From: Ancylostoma caninum
Lineage: Eukaryota > Nematoda > Chromadorea > Rhabditida > Ancylostomatidae
Reading direction: 5' to 3'
Assembly (NCBI GenBank): GCA_037903475.1
Contig: JBAJFG010000362.1
Span: 1,860,001 to 1,924,000, forward strand
Length of the DNA: 64,000 nt
In this document: one piece after another, positions 37,501 through 49,500 of the stretch
Numbering within the stretch: position 1 is the stretch's first letter
Layout: the number at the start of each line of letters is the position of its first letter
Notes under the pieces: generated by a model
What the model saw: only the letters and a program-made list of their open reading frames with translations
Database searches by the model: none
What the model was told of the DNA's origin: nothing
Made by a program: the position numbers and the translations under genes

Positions 37501-40500
37501 GCAGTTTTTTTACTATTTCTGCTAAAGAAATTGGCGCCATCTTGGCGCCACGAACTTACAGAAATTTCCTACGTACTCGTGATGATTAAATCAAAACGTT
37601 AGCTGTTTTGAAAAGTTCATTAGCACCTTCGTCCTTGATTTGGCTAGAATCCTTTGAGTTCGCCGGAATGCTAAGTATAAAAGCTAGCCATTTTGCAGAC
37701 GAGGTGATGGCGCTGTTGGAGGATGGCACCAATTTGGCGCCAGTCCATATCTCGGACAGTTTCAACACCAAATGGCGTGAAATCGGCGGCCATGCGGAGA
37801 AGTCGCGTCGACGTCGGACTCGTGACGACGACGAGGAGGCTAAGGTTGGTAATTTTCTGTTGGGGTTGTGGTATTTTTCATGGAAATGCATTTAAATTTT
37901 GAGACACCCTCCATATCCACTTGCAGAGGTTTTTGGGAGGCCAGATTTTGAAATTATTCATTGCCGATTCTCATTTCCAACTGTTGAGAAGCTCATTATC
38001 ACTTGTCATGAAGACGAATAGCGATCAATACACATATATTCAATAGCACCATGACAAAAAACCTCTATGGTCCGCTGAAACTAGCTACACCCGAATTTTT
38101 CTCAACATTTCCTTTGGTATACTCCGTCATTTCTCCAGAAAAAATACATCCAATTTTCAAGTTCTGCACATGGGACCCTGTCTTCAAGCCCTATCTTTTT
38201 ATTTGCCTTTAGCTTGTTCCTTCCTCTCTTTCCCATCCTTTCCTTACTCTAATCATCGCCCGATTTTTTATAGCATTCATGTGACGCATCGTCTGAAGAC
38301 TCATCGGATTGGGAGTCGCGCGACGATCGGCTCATGAACAGGTGGGTCGTTGTTTACGGAGTTTCTTTCGTACAGTGCAATTAGTACTTCGCTGAGTGTT
38401 TTCTATAGAAATTCTGGAATTAGCGGGCGTCTGTAACTTCAAGAAAATTAGTTCTGTCGGAAGTCTTGTAAATTTGCAGAATCAAGGACTTGTAGAGGTG
38501 TTTTTAATGTTGGTTTCATGCTGGTATAAAGGTAATATAGATGGTAACAGAGTAAAAATTAGGTGAACCAGGGAATCTCCCCAAAATGAAGTCCTAGCTA
38601 GTAAGTTTAGCTTCTTTTCCTGAGGCTGCATGCATAAGATTACCTAGGGTAAGCGTGCTAACATCACAAAAAATTACCATCGATAACATGGGCTTCGGCA
38701 CATTTACCGTGGGTAATCTCAATGATGTATCCAAACCCTGATTTTGTTTTGGGAGGGTAATAATCTTTCCGCTGGTTGAGACTGGGCACGGTGCATCATT
38801 ATAGCGATGGGCAGATGAGCACTCTCATACCCATGGGTAATGAGAAAGCCATGTACGGTGACATGTTGATTGGTGGCAGGTAAATGATAAATTGGGTACG
38901 TCCACGCATTTACCATAGGTAGGTAATCTCGATGATGATTCTGAGCCGCGGCCCAGGCTTCCTTTTTGAAGATGAATGTGATTTTCCATGATTAGCAGCC
39001 GCATGTGGACAAAGTCACGCACTTGTAAACATGTTGGCGGGTGCCAGGAAAATTAGATGGATAAATTTGAGTAAGTTGGCACGTTACCCTTGGGTAATGT
39101 CAGTCCTGCAAACGGGCCCTGGACCAGTTTCCTGGATAAGGATTGCTACATACATGTATTCCGCTATCCTGACTGCATACATATGCCTTTTTCTCTGCTG
39201 CTAAAATTCCCCAACCAAGGCTTGGATCCATCATTGAGATTGTCCAGGGTAAACGTGTGAGAATTCATATATTCACCAAACTTTACCAGGGGCATCGACA
39301 AGTTTATGGGTGATGCATACTGGCTCAGATATACAGATATGTAGTGCAAGTTTTCGCTGAGAATCAATTGAATTCATATCCACACTGTAATCTTCCAGTG
39401 TCGCGAATGCATAATCTGAGAAATGGGTAATCTCATGCACACTGGTAGCAACTGGGTATAGAAAACGCTGAGTACGTGTAGGTAAACATGTTGATGGATG
39501 TCAAATAAAGGGGAATTTGGGTACGTTAGCACATTTACCATGGGTAGCAACGCTAAATGGCTACTGGTACAGTTGTCAGGTTCTTCATAACTGAGGTTAC
39601 CCAAGGTTAACGTGTTGACGCCTATGTTAGCGATGGGTAAATTTCTATGGCGTAACAAGTTTACCCTGGGTAGTCTTAATGATACACAAGGCCCCAATTT
39701 GCAGATATTCACTTGAGGCTTGATCACTTTCTGGGCCCTGATTTTACCGATGGGTAATTTGCGGATGCTAACATATTTAACCTGGGTAAACTCAACGGTG
39801 CATGCGTCAACATATGTTCCTATAAATCTTACCCTCTAGTCCACTTAATAAGATGGAAGGTCCTGTGATAAATATAGCTGTACTTCACATACAACAAAAA
39901 TTACTCATATCTTTGGAAAGAATACTAATGCGCCCTAAATTGTTACAATTCCACGTATTCGACAATGTTTACAATCATCTTCAAGTGGTACTTTAAAGGT
40001 CGTTCAACGATTTTGGCGGCGGCGGTTCGTTGCCAGGCGCTCGAATCGATCCGAAATCGTCAAGCTTCCTGGTTAGTCACACTAAAATTTCTATACATTC
40101 CACTTCTCCGCTCACATCCATCCATTCAGCTCGATTCCTCACCGCTGGACGCGTCGTTCTGCTCGACAAAGTCTGAACTGACTCAAGGACAGTGTCGTAC
40201 CAGGAAGCGGTTACGAGTGAGACGCTTACCACGAAGTATGAGCGACGGCGAGCAACTGATTGTGAGATCCGGTGAGTTTATACCTCCTCGCCCGCTTATT
40301 CCTTGTGGATAGCTGTATTAGTGTGTTCAGGTGCGTTCACACCACAAATCCGTCGCTCTCCGCCGGCGACACCGTTGGCCCGGTCGACCCGATTATTACA
40401 GAAGCTGGATCGAGATCTTCTGGCGAACGTCGAGAGCGACACGGCACCGGAACAGTCGGATACGCAGGTGTACGAGTGGGACGAGTACAATGTGAGTGGG

Positions 40501-43500
40501 TTTTCTGCTTAGGCTGTGGGTAGAGTAGCAGGGTCAACTGCTGGGTAACCGGCTGGTAAAGTGAAATCTCGTTCGTTTCCCTTGAAAGTACTACAGTTAT
40601 CTTGGCATAGTTCCGCGGCTGTTTTCTTCATCATTTTTACCCACGGCACCTTTTTTACCCTTTATACTAATAAGGCCGAAAAAGCAGCTTTAAAAATTTT
40701 ACTGAATTACTTCCAAAAAGTTAAATGGGCGCTAGAAAAGATTAAAATAGAAGAAAATATGAAAAAAGATTAAGTTATTTTATTCCATGGTTTGACACCA
40801 CTATAGTTGTGGTCCCCTCTCTCGATTCGAATAGGCCTATCGGCCTAGCCGTGCCTAACGCTACATACAACTTTTTTTGATAACATTAGACATGTGTTTA
40901 TACTTTTACTCAGCAACAGAAGTGTTCCAGAGGCTAGTTCAGCCCTATGTAAACGTCTACAGGACTGGTTTCTGCTATTAGCGACGCTCACAACACATTC
41001 CTTGATGCTATGGCTTAGCCATTGAGGTTTTCAGTCCAGAGCCACGAATTGCCTCGCTGGCTTATTCCAACGTAGGGTGTGAGGCCTTACCGCTTTTTTC
41101 AAGACCTCCTCGTCAAGTTTCATGTTTTGAACTCGTTTTATTCGATAGCTTGACTACATGAAGCTAAATTTTGGCGTCTTGGTTATAAAAATAGGACAGG
41201 TTTTCTACGAGAACCATGGTCCAGTCAAAATAATGAATGATCGACAATTTGAGGTTCAAATTAGAAGAGCAAGAGCGGAGCCAAGTGATTTTCTTGCAAT
41301 ATCTATGTAACATTTTGAATTTTCTCACGTACAGTTGTTTTAATGGGACTGAACAACTTGCTTCGCATTTGAAATATGAGAAAATGAGTCAGGGGTAAGG
41401 TCATTAGCTTGAAAAAAAGCCACGACTTTTCAATTATCGAGGTCTAGTATCAAATGTGGCGAGGTCAAGTATCCACTGTTCAGTTATCTTCCAATAGGTT
41501 TCCCTGGAGAATGAGCATATGTGCTTAGCTGATTCTGTTCTGAATATCTAAGAGTCTTAATGTTTCACTCGTTCCGCTCCTTCTGAAGTTCTCATGCGTT
41601 TGGTGATTTCTTTCCCGACTTCCCTTTGTAAGATTATTCCCATGTTTTCCCAAAAATCCCGAAATAACCCATTTGCCTAAGACTACATCCAACCTACCAT
41701 ACCTGAAAGTTTTGAATTTTTTCTAGAGATGTACTAGTAGTTTCCATTTTGTTGATTGGAAGAAAGGTTCCTATCAAGATGTCAAAAGAAGCAGCTGTCA
41801 ATTTTTTCTCAGAAATACTTGGCGGCAATTAATAGTCGGGTAAATATGACTGATAAGGCACGCTATGTCAACGACTACTTTCAGCTTCCTATGCCTATGA
41901 CCATTTGTAGGGTAGTTTGCTGGTGAAGAGTTTCGTTAATGACTGAGTCGTCATTCTGGTAGTTGATTCTATGTATGTACATAGTAAATACGTGATAAAA
42001 TAATTCAAAAAGGTTTTCCAGTGAACTTTTGTCCTTTTCTATTTTAATTTGCTGCCAGTGAACATTGTGGGCTCTCAATGCGATATGATTAGAGCGTTAC
42101 CAAATATTCCAAGTTAATGGCAATAATTTCGTTGTTGATAGGACACAACACTTGAATGGACCATTTTTTTGACACAGTGGCTGCTGCGGGTCCATGAATC
42201 AGGCTTATGAATGTCCATACTACTAACTCGCTAACCGTCCAGCTAATTCGAATTTTTTTTAAAAATTTTTTGAGCTGAATTTTGTTTGGATCTGATATAT
42301 CTATAATAGTTAGCCGACAAACCCGTCGTAGCTATAGCTTGCAGTTGTATAGCTTGGTTAACAAAATATGTGATTTTAACTGGCACCTTGCCAAAAAAAA
42401 TCTAAATGCTGCCTCTGTGAATTATTTATTCACTTGCCAGGTTGCAGATGACTGGGGACCATGTATCGTTGCTCTACTGGCTTAAGACATAGGCGTGTGG
42501 ATCTGACCGGGTAACATTTGCAATTTTCGAATCAATTGACCACTACATACATACTTGATTTACTATTTACTATACCTATTCTTATATTCATAAAGATTTG
42601 TTTGTAATTTGTTGCTTACTATCTATCATGTTAGAGGGTCATTGTGGATTTCCACTACTTATACAAAAGTTTTCAACCTTGTGAGTTGACATTGTTCTAT
42701 GACAGTTTTGTTTCTAGCAGAAAAAAATCCATGAGAACCCTGGGTGCCTTAACTGCCTTCAACTGTCGCTCAACAACTTCCTACCACATTCCCGGGGGCC
42801 ACGCAGTTCGCCCTCCAATAGAACCCAATAGGCTCACCGTCGAAACCAAACCCAGCGTGCGGTAAATTATATGAAGGAAGCACGAAACGGTAAATTACTC
42901 ACAAATTTTGAATTTTTGTCCCTGAAAAATTCGGAGCGCATGCAATCGATTTTCACAGGAAAAAACTTTTTTATTGCATTAAGGCCTGAATTGCGTACTT
43001 GTTTTATTTCGAACATAAGAGTTACCTATCTATCTATTCATCAAAGTTACCTATCTATCTATTCATCTCACCCCACGTTCTTTACGCGGGTGTACGATAA
43101 AGTAAACAATATGATTGGCCGTACCAACGCCCCCTTATTTACACTACATCCAAAGAACACGCAACATGGCCGTAGATTTCTTTCAGGGTTGAAGTTGTAG
43201 CTAAGCCACGCCCTCTCGGTAGCCGCTCCACTACTGAAAATTGAAACCAATATTTCTGCTATTCAATTGTTTACCGCGAACTGCTAACAATAGAGCTGCG
43301 GCTTCATGCTGTATCGACCCGATAACGGCGGTGGAATATTTCATGTGTCGATACAGCCGCAGCGACAATGTCCTCTTTTCGTGTCAGTTGACCGGTCGGT
43401 CGGTGGGTCGGTCGACGGCGATTTGCTGCTATGGCAACTGTACGTTGAGCCATCTGTCATTAGGCGATTAATCATCTGTCATTAGCCTAATGAGCGTGGC

Positions 43501-46500
43501 GGCCCGCGACGTGGCCCGTTGGGCTGCTCACCTTCTATTTTTGAAGTTGTGTAGGTGTTTTGTGATAGATGTCCAAACTACTCATTCCATGGCACATTTT
43601 GCATTTCGCTTCTCGTTTAAAGCGTTAAACGAGCGCGAACTATTTTGTGCCAGATGTCCGGGCTATATTTCACCGTTTTTGTTTCTTCATGTAAACATCA
43701 TCAGGTTGCACTGGTCCCAGATGTTCATGATGACACTTTCTAGTTTTGTGGCAATTGTCGCGTGGTATCATTATAATATATACTTTGTCAATCTCTTGAA
43801 AAAGGGTTTTTTTATTTTAAGTCTCTCAAAATCTCAGCCTATTTTCTGTTCAAATCCACTTTTTCAGTTTTATACATATTTTTCTGAATGAAATGGTTCC
43901 GGACAGCTAACACAAATTCTGACTAAACAGTATTCTAAAAGGTCCTTTTTGATCTGATGCTGATGATATGGTGGAATTGCAGCTGCCTGTGGACAACTGC
44001 CACATTTCAGTGGTATATTTGTTTACTAAAACCGCAGCATGTTGCGACAACCTGTAGGAAGCCAACTTAATTCACAATTTCACTATCAGTACTATCAAAG
44101 CAAAAATTAGCTCCACCCATTTATTGATCCAATACGCAGATTTTCAAAGCACACTTTTTCGTGTTCCTGTAATCTATCACTTTGTGATAGATGTCCGGAA
44201 GAATCTTTCCCTTGGCGGGATTTTTCTTCGTCTCATGCTAAGTTGGTTCCTTCTCCTTAGCTATGAGATATGCTGTGGTTGTGGATGTAGTGGTTGCAAG
44301 GGGGATGAGGGAGCCTTCAAGTTCGATTCATAGGTAACCTAAAGTGGGCGGGGCTATTTCTGAGGAGCCAATGGCAGGCCTTATTGTTTTATTGGTTGTT
44401 TCATACAAGACATGATTTACAGTATATAAAACATGTCAAACGAACAAGTGAAATGAAATCTACTAAGTATAGACTGCATGTTTGGCAATTAAAAATATTC
44501 ATATAGCTGAAAATCAAGCAGTTTTTACTAAATTTTAGCATAAACGCTCCCATATTTTTTCCTCCGTGATCGATTTTTGGGAATAAAATCATAACCCGAT
44601 TTCTTTCTCACATTTTTCTCTTTTTCTCACTATCTCGATCCTTATGTACACACCTGGTCAGTGCTACAAAGGTCGAGGTGTGCCCAGACAGCTGGGCTAA
44701 CACAACTGAAATTGTACTATTGGCTATAAAGTAAACATTACTACGCATCCACATAGGCCAGCAAAACAGCCCTTCAGGCTTCTGAATGGATTCAGGCCTT
44801 TATAAATATTCATATGATGATTGATTGGTGTTCTTATACTTGCTATCTACGCGTATATGCCCGCCGGTGTGCCTTTTTATGCTAATTACGCTTTCCAGCC
44901 GTTACAGGATTTAATCTATGCGTCTGATGGGCAGGCAAAGTTTGCCATGGCTACTTTTTTTGCTTTTTTTTTGCGTTTATTAATCGTATAGACCTAGATT
45001 TCATTTATTTTTTCCCTTAGAAAAGGGCCAAACCACGAGCTACTTAGTCGAAGTTCCCTGGAAGTGGGCGGAGCCTCGCTGCAACACAAGGCATCTCGTA
45101 CTCGGCCTCATTACCCTTAATTGCTCCAATGTTATAAAGTTCTTAGCAGCGATAAGAAACCCGCGATGACGTTTTTGTTCGATTCCACATCCTTTGCGCA
45201 CGCGCCGATCAGTAACCCAGATCTTGTCTCGTGCGGATTATGCGAGCGGATCCTGGGTATCAGCGCTGGCTTCCCCATGTGATTCTCTGGGTTACTAGGA
45301 AATTTCGTGGATTTTATCCATTTCCCTGTACAATTATAGTCTTTGTAGGTTTTTTCATAGCGTTTTGGCGGCAGCGGTAAAAAGTCTGAGGATTTCCTCG
45401 CACTCCATCTACCTAAAAACTCATAGTATCCTGATTTTTACGCGATATCCTGGAAAAATAGGGCGCGTGTGGCGCAGTGGTAAGAGGCTCGCTGCGCACG
45501 CACACGATCGATGGTTCGATCCCGCCCGAGGCCAACCAAGCCTTCCATCCCTCCGGGGTCGGTAAATTGGTACCAGAGGAGTCTGGGAGGATGAAGCACT
45601 GACTTGGTACATCGGGTGCCCCCCGCAAGTCATTGTACAGGGCACATGCGCATTCAACGCCTCTACGATGCTCAGATGAAGTCGAATGCGTGGCGCATCC
45701 CTCGTGACGGGATTGATTAACGCCGACCACTTTATCCTTTATCCTTATCCTGGAAAAATGTGGATTTGTTCGTTTTTCCTTTCCAACCACCCTCGCGATT
45801 TTTGCAGATTCCTGTTTTACTTTTGCAAGCTAAAATGAGACCGGTTCTCCTAAAAATATCAGATTTTCGCGCATTTTTCTGGCTAAGCCTCGATTTTCCT
45901 GGTAATCCTGGACATCCTGCCCTTTTTGAAAGGCTCCATTCATAAGTGCAGATCAGTGCATGCACCCTACTGCTTCGTTTAAACGCTATTATCGCCCCTA
46001 AACGTATCATTTCGCCATTTTTGGTTTTTAAAAATATTATTCTTGGTCTTGTGAAAATTTGATTTCCCATATTAGGGGTTAGGTTTTCACCGGTATCCTG
46101 AGATTCCAAGGATTTCCTCCTGTTCGAAGTGCCCCTACACTTGGCTCTATTGGTGATTTTTGGACGGTAGGGCTACATCAGCAGCACACTAACAAAATAT
46201 TCATCATCGGTAAAAAAGTGCCAGTTGTCCGCTTCCTTTGCAAATCTTGTTGGTTTCTCTTTTTAGGGAGAAAGTACAGAGAATTGCGTTTGCAAAAATG
46301 GGAAGAATAAGGCGGATAAAATAGCAATAGCACAATATTATCGTAACGCATATAATGAAATGGCACAATTTTATTATTTTTCCTGGAATCCTACCAGTAA
46401 TAGTACGTAATCAAGGTCCTGCTCCTTCCAATCAGTGGAAATAAATCGATAGTTTTGTTTATTTCCACGGGACCTTTGAATGCATACATATATACGTTCC

Positions 46501-49500
46501 TACATACGTCAGCTAATAGCTGATTATACAACTTTCAACGCTCACCGGGCCGCCGTAGAAATCGATTTATTGATCCACGACGTCCTCTTCGTTGTTTGGC
46601 TTCTTCTTCTTATGGTTATGCTAAACAATCTGATTTACATATGCCGGCTATTCTACATTTCACAGCTAGGAAGCTTCCAACGTGTCTTCCTTACCATTCG
46701 GTCTCTATGCCTTATTCTTAAAGCCTTGGAGCATTTAAACTCCTAAAGGATTGCCTAATCAATAAATCAATAAATCTCTAATGTTTGACTGTTTCAGCCC
46801 CCTGCCAAGGACGACTCAATGAACGAACCCCCGTCACCGTTGAGCCCAGCGGTCCGCGACGATTTACTGGAAGTTGATGAGGATTTCTCAGAACACTTCG
46901 ACGCATGGGTATGGATTGCCTTCTGGCACCTTGATGTGCATATGATACCTATTGATTTGCTCATACCTGCAGGATTCCCTTCGCCGTCTCGTGGCCGAAA
47001 GTCGTGCTCATCTGCGAGTTGTTGAGAAGAGTATTAGCAGCGGTGAAGTGGATGCGGCACAACTGGTGAGATATTTTATTTATTTATTGATTTTCTATTC
47101 TTCTGTTAACCATGATAATCGATTTATTGATTGGATGGACATAAGTGACCTAGAATGTATGCTTATGGAGATTACAATTTTAGTTTAGGCGGGAAAATTT
47201 GTTAATTCCAACGCATACAAGTGTCGAAGGTTACCATCATCTTCAGCTTCTGCTCAGATTTCTTCCAGAAAGCTAGGGTTTTTATCCAGATTTGGTCATG
47301 ACATCTGAAGTAGGATTGCAAATGCTCCTCCCTGCTGCTTTTCTGCTGACATTCTCTGATAAAATCACGCACTTTCGAATCAATTTCCGCATAATTAATA
47401 ACGTTTTGGTTCTTTCCTCGTAGATTTACCACCTGGATTTCTAAATAAATATAATTATGCCATAGTTAAGCAGCCAGGAATGTCTTTTGCAAAAAATGGG
47501 GATTGTGGAAAAAAATTTGCACCAGATCCGCTTCTGACCAACAATTCATCCGGAAATTTCTCGCATTTCAAGGACAAAGAGCGGTTTTTCAGGCTTTTTT
47601 CCGGAAATTCTTTAGACTTTTTTGGAAACGTCAGGGAAATTTTCTCTGCTGCATTAATGTAGGGTTTCTCATGATAAGCAGAGTGAAAGATAAATAAATA
47701 AATAAATAATAAATAAATAAATAACCGAATGATTAATTGAGTAAACAAGTAATTGAGTAAATGAGCGAATAAGTGGATTACTACATCTTCTCCTTCATTA
47801 TAATCGATGAGAGGATCGTTATTATTTATTGATTGTTGTTGCGCGAAGATTGGTTACCCTGTCACTGTGATTACCGTAATTTGGTCGACATTACCATGGC
47901 AGTCAATACATCGGTAATTACGGTACCGAAGGCTTTGATGCCAATTACAGTACACATAACAAATTCCTGGCCCGAATGCACGTGCATACAGTAGCCTTTC
48001 ACCTCTCCTACCTCCACAAAAAGGTTATTGAAATTCGCCTAACCCTAATTCCGCAAGAATACTGTAAGAGAAACTATACATTGCTAATTTCACGCACAAT
48101 TACACACACTCTTGTCCTATGCAAATGAAACAAATACGTGTTCGCGACAGCAGTTTTTTTTTCCCTGTCGAATGAAACCGGGTGCCGATCCTTATCGGCG
48201 TTTTTCTCAGGATCAATATCGATTCGTTCCAGGAAAACGTGCAAATGATTGCTCGTGCAAATCTGCGTCAATTGGACACCGTCCTACGAATGTCCGGAGG
48301 TAAAAACGAGGATGTCGCCGGCCTGCGCGAACAATGGAAATTGCTCTCGGAACAAGCCGCATCGCCTATTCCCCAGCTGTTAAGCAAGGTATACAGTTTT
48401 TCCATACTATTATTCGGGTAAAGCGCCATCGTAATTTTACAGGTGGAATGCTTCGCGAATTCGTTGCGGGACCTGCACGAAACATCGTCAGCGTCGTCCT
48501 TGAACGCTATGACAGACATCAAATCGAAAGAGGATGTTCGGTTGGCGTTGGAGGTGGTGTCACAGATCCAAGCGAAGCTCAGCAAGGAAAGGGATGAGCT
48601 ACGGTGAGGAATTACATAGCGTTCCGGATGGCGAATACCCGTATATCAAACTTTTTCCTCTCATCCCGAAATTTTACTAAAAATTTCCTTCTTCTATCCG
48701 GAGATTTCGTCGAAATTTCCTTCTTTTATTCCGAAATCGAGTTACATTCTTCTACCTCTTACCAAAAAAGATTTCTCGGGGAAGAATTGGTGCTCAGTTC
48801 ATGTTTTTTCTTTCTATCAAAGGCTAGCAGCTTCTAAGATTTTCTGGAGATGAAAGCTGGTAGATGTGACATAAACTTACTTCTATTTTTTATGTAATTT
48901 TACATTTATTCATTCCATGCATTCAAGCATTCACCCTGTGCAAAAGAGCGAAAAAAACCGGGAGCCAACACAACCAAACTTAGCTGGATACTAATGATTT
49001 CACCCATATTTTCAATACAGCCCGTGAAAAAACAATTCTTTGGGTGTGGCTCTTAATAGGGGTTGTGGCCGATTGGTCCATTCATCCAGCTGCCCAATCG
49101 CAACGCTCGGCCCCACCCTTTTTGAGGCACAACGCCTAAGACTTGATGCATAGTTCCAAAGACTACGGATTTTCACTAATTTTGCATGAGCTGTACCTTG
49201 TTTTGGGGCCTTTTTTCCAAACGTTTGCTGTCGAATCACAATCAGCTGATTGGGGAAATTTTGTGGAACCGGTAACGCACGTGTGCCTTGGATAAACAAC
49301 AAATTTTATTTGCTTACTATTGGTTAGATGTTTGTTTAGTCGATGTGATAGCCAGGTTGACAATAGGTTCCAGTTGCATCGCTGTTGGCCTTCCTGGCCT
49401 GTCTATACATCTTTACACTGGTATTTGTGCAACTGTGTACCTTTGATGCATTTTTTGGCCTTAGAGGGTTGGATTTGGAGTTTAGAAGGGAGAAAGTAGG

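Larger units (their letters stand above)
32201..37698 (+). other. intron 7 of the KASH gene (5.5 kb)
   Basis: Carries the mariner relic (32598-33873), AT-rich repeat blocks on both sides, a 235-bp inverted-repeat element (35106-35340) and an 80-bp duplication (36441-36556). No further exon was recognised. Confidence 0.6.
40492..46797 (+). other. intron 12 of the KASH gene (6.3 kb)
   Basis: Contains a 25-bp double repeat (43021-43068), a compound hairpin (43295-43363) and a SINE (45460-45745). TTTGTGATAGATGTCC occurs twice (about 43558 and 44182). No exon recognised. Confidence 0.55.

Noticed and set aside
45460..45535. Called as a functional tRNA gene
   Set aside because: The anticodon arm is irregular, and it is fused to a SINE body with a target duplication, so it is a SINE head.
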